Below, in pieces: positions 26,283 to 34,738 of a stretch of DNA of 64,000 nt. Made by a program: the position numbers and the translations under genes. Origin of the DNA: Treponema sp. UBA4873. Its GTDB lineage: Bacteria > Spirochaetota > Spirochaetia > Treponematales > Treponemataceae. Numbering within the stretch: the first letter of the stretch is position 1; every line of letters starts with the position of its first letter. The stretch spans positions 192,421-256,420 of the forward strand of contig DHDP01000013.1 of assembly GCA_002399405.1 (NCBI GenBank), written 5' to 3'. Below the pieces are notes generated by a model. It made no database searches. It was given only the letters and a program-made list of their open reading frames with translations, and was not told the DNA's origin.

Positions 26283-26941
26283 TTTTCGGAGTATCGTACG
26301 CACGCATCGTACTCTGCGTCTGGCAGACGCTGTACATGCTCGGAATCGGGCTCATCATCGGCGCGGCTGCGGGGCTGCCGCTCGGTATACTGCTCGTCAT
26401 CACCCGGAAAAACGGAATAATGGAAAACAGACTGATTCATGCCGTACTCTCAATAATTATTAATATAGTGCGCAGCGTGCCGTTTATTATTCTGCTCGTA
26501 TACGTCATGCCTGTGACAAAAGTGATTGTCGGCACGCGCGTCGGCTCGACTGCGGCCATAGTGCCGCTCGTCTTTTTCATAACCCCGTTTCTTTCACGGC
26601 TGTTCGAAAGCTCGCTGCTCGACATCGACGGGGGAATAATCGAAGCCGCACAATCGATGGGAGCTACTGTCGGACAGACGATTATCCATTTCATGCTGCC
26701 CGAAGCGCGCAGTTCTCTGGTGCTTGCGCTTACGACGGGAGCAGTCTCGCTGCTCGGTGCCACCGCAATGGCGGGAGCAGTCGGAGGCGGCGGAGTCGGA
26801 GACCTCGCGCTCACGTACGGATACCAGCAGTTCAACCGCCCGCTCATGACTTCCACCGTCGTCGTGCTTATTATTTTCGTCCAGGCGCTTCAGACAGCGG
26901 GAAACAGCATAGCAAAAAAATTACGGAACGGTAAAAAATAA
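26279..26941 (+). CDS. metI: Methionine-type ABC transporter permease, copy 1
   Basis: A 220-residue MetI permease with five membrane segments and the family motifs NIVRSVPFIILLVYVMP and GGIIEAAQSMGATVGQTIIHFMLPEA. Near the C-terminus it has the hallmark AMAGAVGGGGVGDLALTYGYQQFN. It is coupled by ATGA to metN and lies 4 bp before the second metN, so the two transporter sets are read as one unit. Confidence 0.93.
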   Translation: MIFGVSYARIVLCVWQTLYMLGIGLIIGAAAGLPLGILLVITRKNGIMENRLIHAVLSIIINIVRSVPFIILLVYVMPVTKVIVGTRVGSTAAIVPLVFFITPFLSRLFESSLLDIDGGIIEAAQSMGATVGQTIIHFMLPEARSSLVLALTTGAVSLLGATAMAGAVGGGGVGDLALTYGYQQFNRPLMTSTVVVLIIFVQALQTAGNSIAKKLRNGKK

Positions 26942-26945
26942 AATT

Positions 26946-27989
26946 ATGATAGAAATACAGAACATCAGCAAAACATTCAAACTTAAAAAACAGACAGTTC
27001 GCGCCGTAAACGGCGTGTCGCTCGACATACACGACGGCGAAATTTTCGGCATTATCGGATACAGCGGCGCGGGAAAATCGACGCTGGTGCGCTGCATCAA
27101 CCTGCTTGAACGGCCCGACAGCGGCTCCGTCGTTGTCGGCGGAAAAGAAATGACAGCGCTGTCGGAAAAGGAGCTGAGGAAAGAGCGCCGGAACATCGGC
27201 ATGATTTTCCAGCACTTCAACCTGTTCCCTTCCAGAACGGTCGCAGAAAACGTCGCGTTCCCGCTGAAGTACCGGAAAATCAGCAAAGAGGACATCGGCA
27301 GGAAAGTGACTTCGCTGCTTTCTCTCGTCGAACTTTCCGATAAGGCCGACGCATACCCGTCGCAGCTTTCAGGCGGTCAGCAGCAGCGGGCCGCGATTGC
27401 ACGCGCGCTCGCTACAGATCCGAAAGTTTTATTATGCGACGAAGCGACGAGCGCCCTCGATCCGCAGACAACTCACTCCATTCTCTCGCTGCTCAGAAAT
27501 CTGAATGAGAAACTCGGCCTGACAGTCGTGATAATCACGCACGAAATGAACGTGATAAAGGAAATCTGCGACCGTGTCGCCGTAATGGAAAACGGAAGAA
27601 TAGTCGAACAAAACGACGTGTTCAGCATTTTCGCTTCCCCGCAGCAGCCTATCACCCGGAAATTCATCGACTCGACGTCGGTGCTGTATAAAATACACGA
27701 GCTGATTGCGGAAAACAGCGAAGTGACGAAACTGAATGACAACGAAAAAATTCTGAAACTGCAGTACCTCGAAAGAAACGCGTCGGAGGCGCTCATCTCC
27801 GCCGTTTCAAGAAAATTCAGCGTCGACTGCAACATCATTTTCGGAAGCATCGAAATAATCGGAAACGCGCCGCTCGGTGGAACAGTCGTCATCATCAGCG
27901 GTACGGAGCAGGACATTCAGGATGCGATCGCGTGGTTGAGAGAAAAGAATATACAGGTGGAGGTATTAAAAGATGGAAAAAATAACTGA
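26946..27989 (+). CDS. metN: Methionine-type ABC transporter ATPase with NIL domain, copy 2
   Basis: A 347-residue MetN paralogue: Walker A GYSGAGKST, Q-loop FQHFNLFPSRTVAENV, signature LSGGQQQRAAIARAL, Walker B VLLCDEATSALDPQ, then a NIL domain from about 265 to the end. It differs in many places from copy 1, so this is an old duplication or a separate acquisition, not a recent repeat. Its end overlaps the second metI by 17 bp. Confidence 0.92.
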   Translation: MIEIQNISKTFKLKKQTVRAVNGVSLDIHDGEIFGIIGYSGAGKSTLVRCINLLERPDSGSVVVGGKEMTALSEKELRKERRNIGMIFQHFNLFPSRTVAENVAFPLKYRKISKEDIGRKVTSLLSLVELSDKADAYPSQLSGGQQQRAAIARALATDPKVLLCDEATSALDPQTTHSILSLLRNLNEKLGLTVVIITHEMNVIKEICDRVAVMENGRIVEQNDVFSIFASPQQPITRKFIDSTSVLYKIHELIAENSEVTKLNDNEKILKLQYLERNASEALISAVSRKFSVDCNIIFGSIEIIGNAPLGGTVVIISGTEQDIQDAIAWLREKNIQVEVLKDGKNN

Positions 27990-28662
27990 ACTACTCGGCA
28001 GACTCATGCCGAACGTCGTTACGAAAATTCCGGAACTGCTGCGCAGCACAGGCGAAACGCTCTATATGGTCGGCGTGTCGGGAATAATTTCTTTTTTTAT
28101 CGGCCTTGTTTTCGGCATCATGCTCGTGACGATGAAAAAAGGCGGCATACTGGAAAACAGTTTTGTCTTTACGGTGCTCGATAAACTGATTCATCTGTTC
28201 CGGTCCATTCCGTTCATCATACTGCTCGCAGGCCTTATTCCGCTCACCCGGCTCATAGTCGGAACTGCAATCGGTACGAACGGCGCGATAGTACCGCTCG
28301 TATTCGGAACGGTGCCTTTCTTTTCCCGCCAGATCGAATCGGCGCTGTCCGACGTTGATCCGAAACTGATTGAGACGGCCCAGTCGATGGGTTGTTCTCC
28401 TGCCGGGATTATTTTCCGGGTGTATCTCAGGGAAAGCATCGCGGGAATAACGCGCGTAACAGTCATCACGGCTGTAAGTTTAATCGGCCTTTCCGCGATG
28501 GCCGGAGCAGTCGGCGGCGGCGGGCTCGGCGACTTTGCCATACGGTACGGTCACCAGCGGAATCAGGTTGACGTGACGTATGTCACAATAGTTGTACTGC
28601 TTGTTATTGTCATGCTCATACAGGAACTCGGCAATGTAATCATAAAAAAAGCGACTCATTAA
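27973..28662 (+). CDS. metI: Methionine-type ABC transporter permease, copy 2
   Basis: A 229-residue MetI paralogue with HLFRSIPFIILLAGLIP, LIETAQSMGCSPAGIIFRVYL and MAGAVGGGGLGDFAIRYGHQRN. It starts within the end of metN copy 2 and is followed by its binding protein. Gene order in this second set is N-I-Q, while the first is Q-N-I. Confidence 0.93.
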   Translation: MEKITELLGRLMPNVVTKIPELLRSTGETLYMVGVSGIISFFIGLVFGIMLVTMKKGGILENSFVFTVLDKLIHLFRSIPFIILLAGLIPLTRLIVGTAIGTNGAIVPLVFGTVPFFSRQIESALSDVDPKLIETAQSMGCSPAGIIFRVYLRESIAGITRVTVITAVSLIGLSAMAGAVGGGGLGDFAIRYGHQRNQVDVTYVTIVVLLVIVMLIQELGNVIIKKATH

Positions 28663-28680
28663 GGCCGCAGGGAGAAAACT

Positions 28681-29514
28681 ATGAAGAACAAGAAAATCGC
28701 AGCAGGAATACTCGTAATGAGTATTATCGCAGGGACAGCTTTTTCAGCAGGAGTTTCAAAAAAATCCGGGCAGAAAAATGCTCAGAAAATTATTAAACTC
28801 GGCGTCGTCGGCGACAACAACGCGATGTGGCAGCCGGTAATCGACAGCCTTGCAAAGGAAGGAGTGACGCTCCGGCTCGTCACTTTCGCGGATTACACGC
28901 TGCCGAATCAGGCTCTCGCCGACGGCGACATCGACCTGAACGCGTTCCAGCATTATGCGTTTTTCCGCCACGACATACAGCAGAAAAATCTGGCTCTTTC
29001 GGCTGTCGGAGAAACGATTATAGCTCCGCTCGGGCTGTACTCGAAAAAAATCAAAAAAGTTTCCGAGCTGAAAAACGGAGACACAATCGCCATTCCGAAC
29101 GACGCGACGAACGGCGGACGCGCAATCAAGCTGCTTGAAAGCGCAGGAGTCATAAAAGTTAATCCGGCAGCCGGGTATACTCCGGTCGTCTCGGACATAA
29201 CGGACAATCCGCTCCATATAAAATTCGTCGAAGTCGAAGCGGCGAACACGCCGAGCCTTCTTCCCGATGTGGCGGCGGCAGTGATCAACGGCGGCCACGC
29301 GGTTGACAACAAACTGTTCCCCGGGAAGGATTCCGTCTATCTGGAAACGGTAAGCAGCGGAAGCGACAATCCGTACATAAACATCATAGCGGCACGCACC
29401 GCCGATAAAGACAATCCGCTGTATAAGCGCGTCGTCGAACTGTTCCGCACGCCGGAAGTCGCAGCCGTAATCGCGGCCGAGTACAAGGGCGCGTATATTC
29501 CGACCTGGAAATAA
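28681..29514 (+). CDS. metQ: MetQ-type binding protein lacking lipobox Cys, copy 2
   Basis: A 277-residue NlpA/MetQ protein with a signal peptide and the landmarks VTFADYTLPNQALADGDIDLNAFQHYAF, IPNDATNGGRAIKLL and AAVINGGHAVD. At the lipobox position it reads FSAGVSKK, with Val25 where copy 1 has Cys, so it should be secreted without a lipid anchor. ATG follows AGGGAGAAAACT. It closes the tandem methionine-type transporter block. Confidence 0.9.
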   Translation: MKNKKIAAGILVMSIIAGTAFSAGVSKKSGQKNAQKIIKLGVVGDNNAMWQPVIDSLAKEGVTLRLVTFADYTLPNQALADGDIDLNAFQHYAFFRHDIQQKNLALSAVGETIIAPLGLYSKKIKKVSELKNGDTIAIPNDATNGGRAIKLLESAGVIKVNPAAGYTPVVSDITDNPLHIKFVEVEAANTPSLLPDVAAAVINGGHAVDNKLFPGKDSVYLETVSSGSDNPYINIIAARTADKDNPLYKRVVELFRTPEVAAVIAAEYKGAYIPTWK

Positions 29515-29530
29515 TAAGGGGAAAATCATC

Positions 29531-30700
29531 ATGTCACTGGAAGAGTATGTCGTTTCACTCCGCAGGGAATTCCACGAACACCCGGAACTGAGCATGAAGG
29601 AATACAACACGGCGGACCGCGTTGAAAAGGAACTGAAATCATTCGGAATATCCGTCGGACGGATCGGAAAGACTGGTGTCACGGGAACTCTCGACGGCGG
29701 AAAGAAAAATTCACCGGGCGCCGGAACTGTCGTACTGCGCGCAGACATGGACGCGCTTCCCATTCAGGAAAAGACGGAGCTGCCGTTCGCGTCGAAAACA
29801 AACGGAGTGATGCATGCATGCGGACATGACGCGCATACGGCCGCCCTGCTCGGGGCAGCGAAACTGCTCGCCGCTCACCGCGATGAAATCGGCGGGAGGA
29901 TACTGTTCCTGTTCCAGCCGGGAGAGGAATTCGGAGAAGGCGCAAAACCGTTCGTCGAAGCGGGACTGCTCGACGGAGCGGACCGCGTATTCGGTATTCA
30001 CCTGGCATCGAACGTTCCCGTCGGAAAAGTGGCGGTGAGCGCAGGAAGCGTGAACGCCTCTGTCGATTATTTTAAAATCACCGTTACCGGCAAACCGGTG
30101 CACGTGTCGGTGCCGCAGTCGGGAGTCGACGCGCTGTATATAGCAGCGCTTATCGTCACGCAGCTTCAGGGAATCGTAAGCCGCCTTTCGGATCCGCTCA
30201 AAGCGGTTCTCATAGGCATCGGAGTGCTCAATGCGGGAGACGCGTACAACATTGTCGCGGGAAAAGCCGTCATGGAAGGAACGCTCCGGTGTCTCGACAG
30301 CGGCGTGCGAAAAAGAACGGTAAGTAAAATACGCGAAATCGCCGGGGCTACAGGCTCGCTGTACGGAGCGGAAGTCGCCGCCGAGTTTAAGGATTTTACG
30401 CCCGTGCTTACGAACGACACACAGGTCGCGGAGGAAGTGAAAGCCGTCGGTGCGCGTCTGTTCGGCGCCGAAAATATTATTCCCCGCGAACCGTCGCTCG
30501 GCGGAGATAATTTCGCCGAATATATACAGCACATTCCGGGAGCGTACGCGTATGTCGGAAGCAGAAACGAAACCGTGCCGGGAACATGTGAGGAACATCA
30601 TTCGGATCATTTTGAAATAGACGAAAGGTGTCTTACTGTAGCCGCGCGGCTTTACGCGAATTACGCGCTGTACAGTACAGGCAGTCAGCTGACTGTCTGA
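29531..30700 (+). CDS. M20-family amidohydrolase / N-acyl-amino-acid deacylase
   Basis: A 389-residue M20 hydrolase with LRADMDALPIQEKTELPF, MHACGHDAHTAALLG, FQPGEEFGEGAKPFVEAG and a C-terminal GGDNFAEY segment, including a full lid domain (about 180-290, VTGKPVHVSVPQ). In this lid motif Lys-Pro replaces the Gly-Gly seen in typical M20 enzymes (GxGGHxSxP). It follows the methionine-type importers by 16 bp and could deacylate imported N-acyl-methionine or a related amide, an inference from position. It converges on and overlaps the HAD gene by 16 bp. Confidence 0.88.
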   Translation: MSLEEYVVSLRREFHEHPELSMKEYNTADRVEKELKSFGISVGRIGKTGVTGTLDGGKKNSPGAGTVVLRADMDALPIQEKTELPFASKTNGVMHACGHDAHTAALLGAAKLLAAHRDEIGGRILFLFQPGEEFGEGAKPFVEAGLLDGADRVFGIHLASNVPVGKVAVSAGSVNASVDYFKITVTGKPVHVSVPQSGVDALYIAALIVTQLQGIVSRLSDPLKAVLIGIGVLNAGDAYNIVAGKAVMEGTLRCLDSGVRKRTVSKIREIAGATGSLYGAEVAAEFKDFTPVLTNDTQVAEEVKAVGARLFGAENIIPREPSLGGDNFAEYIQHIPGAYAYVGSRNETVPGTCEEHHSDHFEIDERCLTVAARLYANYALYSTGSQLTV

Positions 30701-31539
30701 GAAATACGGCGGGTGCCGCCTAAAATAAATTTATCGACGGCATGCGCCACGCCGTCTTCGTCGTTGCTGCGCGTCACAAAGGCGGCCGCCCGTTTTACAT
30801 CTTCGCGCGCGTTCGCCATCGCGACCCCTACACCGGCAGCCTGAATCATGCTGATGTCGCCTGTGTCGTCTCCGCACGCCATACTGTTCCGCGCATCTAT
30901 GCCAAGCGCTTCCGCAAGACGCAGAAGCGCTTTTCCTTTTGTCGCATTCCCGTCGGTTATCTCGATATATGAAGAACGCGAATAAATAATCTGTACGTCC
31001 GGCAGCAGAGAAAGCCGGGCAATCACGTCTTCGGGAACGGCCGATTTAAAATCGACCGCTATGTCTTCTATTTTACCGGCACCGGCCGTGAAAGAAAAAA
31101 TATCGTCCACAGGCCGCCTGCTCTGCTTCATGTATGATTCCAGCGGCGTACCTGCATACGCATTCAGCAGCGCCTCGTAATTTTTCTGCGAGACATACCC
31201 CGCGCCGTCCGTAAACACTTCCATGAGATTTCCTCTGTCTCCGAGTATGTCCACAATCCTGTGCACTGACGATTCCGAAATGTACGATGCGTTCAGTATT
31301 TCATTTGTATCCGTATTGCGCGTCACCGCGCCGTTTGTGGTAATCATGTAGTGAATTCCCGGAACGCCGCGGACAACGGCGGGAATTCCCCGTTCGGGGC
31401 GTCCCGTTACCGGCACAATAACCACACCCGCGTCGCAGGCGGCCCGCAGACGCTGCAGCGTAACGGCGGATATCTGCTTATTGCTGTCGAGCAGCGTTCC
31501 GTCCAGATCAAGACCGAGCAACTTTATCAGTGTCTGCAT
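30685..31539 (-). CDS. Cof-type HAD-superfamily phosphatase
   Basis: A 284-residue HAD hydrolase of the Cof/YwpJ type. Motif I is LDLDGTLLDSNK with the nucleophile Asp near residue 11, motif II is VPVTGRPERGI, motif III is the Lys in NATKGKAL and motif IV is MACGDDTGDISMIQAAGVGVAMANA. The C2-type cap domain lies between motifs II and III. Such enzymes dephosphorylate sugar phosphates or cofactors such as FMN and PLP. It is the last gene of the minus-strand cystine-type ABC operon; its link to sulfur uptake is unknown. Confidence 0.9.
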   Translation of the reverse strand: MQTLIKLLGLDLDGTLLDSNKQISAVTLQRLRAACDAGVVIVPVTGRPERGIPAVVRGVPGIHYMITTNGAVTRNTDTNEILNASYISESSVHRIVDILGDRGNLMEVFTDGAGYVSQKNYEALLNAYAGTPLESYMKQSRRPVDDIFSFTAGAGKIEDIAVDFKSAVPEDVIARLSLLPDVQIIYSRSSYIEITDGNATKGKALLRLAEALGIDARNSMACGDDTGDISMIQAAGVGVAMANAREDVKRAAAFVTRSNDEDGVAHAVDKFILGGTRRISQTVS

Positions 31540-31545
31540 AACTCA

Positions 31546-32298
31546 TTATATCGTATATTCCGACTGCGGCAATATGCGTCGGAGAAACTGTTTCGTGCGT
31601 TCCTGTTCCGGATGAGTGAATATTTTCTGCGGTGTTCCTTCCTCCACGATGTATCCGCCGTCCATAAAAACGACGTTGTCCGCAACGTCTTCCGCGAACG
31701 ACATCTCGTGCGTCACGACAATCATCGTGCGCCCTTCCTTCGCGACTTTTTTTATCACCTCGAGCGTTTCTCCGACAAGTTCAGGATCGAGCGCCGACGT
31801 AGGCTCGTCGAACAGAATAACGTCGGGATCGAGCGCGACCGCCCGCGCAATGCCGACGCGCTGCTGCTGTCCGCCGGAGAGTCTGCACGGATAATAATCG
31901 AGGCGGTCGGTCAGTCCGACTTTTTCAAGTTCGTGCTCCGCCCGTTCCCGCGCAATATTCCTAGGCATGCCGCGCGCGGCGACAAGCCCCTCCATGACGT
32001 TCTCCAGCGCAGTTTTATTGTTGAACAGATTGTAATTCTGGAACACGAATGCCGTCCGGCGCCGTATTTCAAGGATATCTTTCTTCGAGCATTTTGCAAA
32101 ATCGACTGTTTTTTCGCCGATAGTCAGACTTCCTGCGTCGGCCTTCTCAAGAAAATTGATGCAGCGCAGCAGCGTTGTTTTTCCGGATCCGCTCGGTCCG
32201 AGAATGACGACGACGTCTCCCGTACCGACTTTTATGGACACGTCGTGCAGAACGCGCAGTTTGCCGAACGATTTCTTAATATTTTTCACTTCAATCAT
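31546..32298 (-). CDS. Polar amino-acid (cystine-type) ABC transporter ATPase
   Basis: A 250-residue GlnQ-group ATPase with Walker A GPSGSGKTT, Q-loop FQNYNLFNNKTALENV, signature LSGGQQQRVGIARAV and Walker B VILFDEPTSALDPE. The ATG at 32298 has GGAG seven bases before it and overlaps the permease stop by 8 bp; 21 extra upstream codons in frame are not supported. Its closest relative in the window is the ATPase at 6323-7081, with which it shares the segment NKTALENVMEGL. Confidence 0.92.
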   Translation of the reverse strand: MIEVKNIKKSFGKLRVLHDVSIKVGTGDVVVILGPSGSGKTTLLRCINFLEKADAGSLTIGEKTVDFAKCSKKDILEIRRRTAFVFQNYNLFNNKTALENVMEGLVAARGMPRNIARERAEHELEKVGLTDRLDYYPCRLSGGQQQRVGIARAVALDPDVILFDEPTSALDPELVGETLEVIKKVAKEGRTMIVVTHEMSFAEDVADNVVFMDGGYIVEEGTPQKIFTHPEQERTKQFLRRILPQSEYTI

Positions 32299-33028
32299 TT
32301 TTATACTCCGTTGCGGAATCAGTGCATTCCGTATTCCTGAATTTTCCGGTATGTGTTTCAAGACGCCTGAGCAGGAATTCCAGCAGTGCGTTCACCGCCC
32401 AGTAAATCAGTGCCGACGCAATATATCCTTCAAGGAACCGGTACGTCGTCTCCGCGGGAACGATTGCACCGTTCAGAACGTCCATCACTCCTATCGTCAT
32501 GACAATCGACGTGTTCTTGATTGAGCCGACAACGTGATTCGTAAGCGGCGGCAGAATTACGGGGACAACCTGCGGAAGCACAATGCGGCGAAGAATCTGC
32601 CGCGTCGTCAGTCCGACCGAATACCCCGCTTCGAACTGTCCCTTGTCGATCGAAAGCAGCGCACCCCTGATTGTCTCCGACATGAGCACGATGCTCGAAA
32701 GCGAAAACGTAAACAGCGCAACATAAATGGGGCTCACCTCGCGCACTGTAAGGGAGCTTCCGAAAAACGCCGCAATTTTATTAAACTGTGTTATGTACAG
32801 CAGATTGTAGATAAGCAGCGCAACCACTGACGGAATTCCGCTGTATATGCTCACGAATACCGCAAATATTTTCCTGAGCACCGGTACTTTGAAAACCTGT
32901 ACGAGCGCTATAAGCGTTCCGAAAACGAGACCCGCGGAGAGCGGTACGAAAGAAAGGATGAAAGTCGTGGGCAGATACCGGAATCCTGAGTTTAACGAAG
33001 CAATCAGATCAGGCAGCTGAATGTTCAT
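32291..33028 (-). CDS. Polar amino-acid ABC transporter permease (second of pair)
   Basis: A 245-residue HisM/GlnP-type permease with VFVSIYSGIPSVVALLIYN and GQFEAGYSVGLTTRQILRRIVLPQ. I start it at the ATG at 33028 (MNIQLPDL), 6 bases after GGAGG; a closer ATG directly abuts the GGAGG. It overlaps the preceding permease gene by 20 bp. With the next permease and the binding protein it forms a heterodimeric importer. Confidence 0.88.
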   Translation of the reverse strand: MNIQLPDLIASLNSGFRYLPTTFILSFVPLSAGLVFGTLIALVQVFKVPVLRKIFAVFVSIYSGIPSVVALLIYNLLYITQFNKIAAFFGSSLTVREVSPIYVALFTFSLSSIVLMSETIRGALLSIDKGQFEAGYSVGLTTRQILRRIVLPQVVPVILPPLTNHVVGSIKNTSIVMTIGVMDVLNGAIVPAETTYRFLEGYIASALIYWAVNALLEFLLRRLETHTGKFRNTECTDSATEYKND

Positions 33029-33737
33029 CTGCATCCTCCGCTGCCGGTTCCCGTGAACCGTATGTAAGTTTTTCTTCAAATCCTGAAAATGCCGAACGGA
33101 GCAGCAGACTGATGACAACGAAAAACACCGCAATCAGTATGTAGCATTCAAGCACGTGGCCTGTCTGCGCGGCGATTGTCTGTGCGCGCCCGAGAACGTC
33201 TATGACGCCCACCATATAGACAAGCGACGTTTCCTGAAACAACCCGACCACGTCGAGGCTTAACCCCGGCAGCGCGATGCGTGCGGCCTGCGGCATGACA
33301 ATTCTGCGGAACGTCCGGAACGGAGTAAGTCCGACAGAAAGACCCGCTTCCGTCTGTCCCTGCGGAATAGCGAGAATCGAGCTGCGCAGCAGCTCTGAAA
33401 GGAACGCTCCCTGATTCAGCGCAAACGTAATGTAGACGAAAACAATCTTGGGCCAGCGGCGCGAATCAACGCCGAATAATAATTCCAGCAAAAGCGGTAT
33501 TCCGTAATACGCGACGAGCATCTGCACGAGCATGGGCGTTCCGCGCATGAAGGAAATAAACACCGTACATATCTGATTCAATACGGGCACTCTGCGTATG
33601 CATACAACTGCGATCAGCATTCCGAGCAGTATACCGGCAGCGGCCGCTATTCCGACGATGCCGAAAGTAACCGGAAGATATATGAGTAATTTCGGAAAAT
33701 TATCAGCCAACCGCTGCCATGAAAAAAAATCAATCAC
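33009..33737 (-). CDS. Polar amino-acid ABC transporter permease (first of pair)
   Basis: A 242-residue HisM/GlnP-type permease with FISFMRGTPMLVQMLVAYYG and GQTEAGLSVGLTPFRTFRRIVMPQ. The GTG at 33737 is preferred to a TTG 24 bp upstream because AGGAGG lies 5 bases before it. It is separated from its binding-protein gene by 128 bp holding two hairpins. Confidence 0.87.
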   Translation of the reverse strand: MIDFFSWQRLADNFPKLLIYLPVTFGIVGIAAAAGILLGMLIAVVCIRRVPVLNQICTVFISFMRGTPMLVQMLVAYYGIPLLLELLFGVDSRRWPKIVFVYITFALNQGAFLSELLRSSILAIPQGQTEAGLSVGLTPFRTFRRIVMPQAARIALPGLSLDVVGLFQETSLVYMVGVIDVLGRAQTIAAQTGHVLECYILIAVFFVVISLLLRSAFSGFEEKLTYGSREPAAEDADEHSAA

Positions 33738-33770
33738 AGCTGCCTCCTGTAAAAAGCTCAAACGAAACGT

Positions 33771-33858
33771 CCGTGACGGACCGTCAGTGTCCGGTCCGTC
33801 ACGGCGTTCTTTTTTAAATACCTGTTTACGGTATCTCTAAAAACTTCAGTTTTTAGAG
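33771..33858 (-). other. Two intergenic hairpins between binding protein and permease genes
   Basis: Hairpin A pairs CCGTGACGGACCG (33771-33783) with CGGTCCGTCACGG (33792-33804), a perfect 13-bp stem followed on the plus strand by CGTTCTTTTTT. Hairpin B pairs CTCTAAAAACT (33835-33845) with AGTTTTTAGAG (33848-33858). On the minus strand, the direction of the operon, neither has a clean U-tract. They probably protect the binding-protein mRNA 3' end or cause partial termination, giving more binding protein than permease. Confidence 0.6.
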
Positions 33859-33865
33859 GTTCCCT

Positions 33866-34690
33866 TTATTCATTCTGCGTGTAATCAGCACCGAGATCCT
33901 GAATTGAAATCTTGGACAACTCTCCCGACTGCTTCAGCTGTCTCAGCGCACCGTCCACAGCGTCTTTCAGCTCCGTGTTTCCCTTTGCAAATATGTAGTA
34001 TGTGTAGGACGTCGCGATAGGTTCTCCGACTGATTTAAAGCCGACGTTGTACTGTTTGTTGTACCGTTCAACCTCGCGTTTGATCGTGACGAACGCGTCC
34101 CACGTTCCGTTCTGCATTCCCGCAACAACCTGTTCGTTTGACGGACTTGAAAGATAATTAAGTTTTATCGGATTGTCCGCGTGACTCTTGTTGTACTGCT
34201 CGAGTACGTACGATTCATTAGAGCCGATTGTCGCAAGCACCGTTTTTCCTCTGAGATCGTCGATGCCGTTTATCGTGGTGTTCTTGTTAAGAACAGTAAC
34301 GTAGAGAATGAAAGACGTATACGTTTCATCGCTGAAAAGGTAGTTCTTACGGCGTTCGGGATTTGTCTCGTACTGATGGGCACCGATGTCGATTTTTCCC
34401 GCGGACAGAGCAATGAGAATGTCCTTGAAAGTGAACGTTTCGTATTCGAACTTATACTGCGGAAGAAGCCCGTCGATTCTGTCGAGAACGTCCTTCTCGT
34501 ATCCCTTCAGATTTCCGTTGTCGTCCAGATAGCAGTACGGTTTAAAGGCGTTTCCCGTCCCGACAATGATTGTCTTCACTTTTCCCGAATCGCCCTTCTT
34601 TTTGTCTTTCGCATACAGCCCTGACAACGAGCAGGCAATGACGAGTACCGCCGCAAGAGCGCGCACTGTCCGATTGCATTTCTTTTTCAT
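33866..34690 (-). CDS. Polar amino-acid ABC transporter substrate-binding protein
   Basis: A 274-residue SBP_bac_3 protein. The signal region ends LVIACSLSGLYAKDKKK; the Cys at about 20 lies in VIACS, so lipidation is possible but the lipobox is not a strong one. The mature part has FKPYCYLDDNGNLKGYEKDVLDRI, IDIGAHQYETNPERRKNYLFSDE and DLRGKTVLATIGSNESY. It is most like the binding protein at 7853-8749. It leads the ABC genes 31546-33737 and the HAD gene. Confidence 0.9.
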   Translation of the reverse strand: MKKKCNRTVRALAAVLVIACSLSGLYAKDKKKGDSGKVKTIIVGTGNAFKPYCYLDDNGNLKGYEKDVLDRIDGLLPQYKFEYETFTFKDILIALSAGKIDIGAHQYETNPERRKNYLFSDETYTSFILYVTVLNKNTTINGIDDLRGKTVLATIGSNESYVLEQYNKSHADNPIKLNYLSSPSNEQVVAGMQNGTWDAFVTIKREVERYNKQYNVGFKSVGEPIATSYTYYIFAKGNTELKDAVDGALRQLKQSGELSKISIQDLGADYTQNE

Positions 34691-34738
34691 AACTATTCCT
34701 CCTGATATGAAAATATATTTTAATCTCTCCCGACTGTA

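Noticed and set aside
29711..30610. Long antisense frame opposite the M20 gene
   Set aside because: It mirrors codon bias of the M20 gene, has no recognisable motif or ribosome binding site, and its sense-strand partner has clear M20 motifs.
33771..33804. Plus-strand terminator at hairpin A with following T6
   Set aside because: No plus-strand gene lies upstream for several kilobases, so I list it only as a hairpin within the minus-strand operon.
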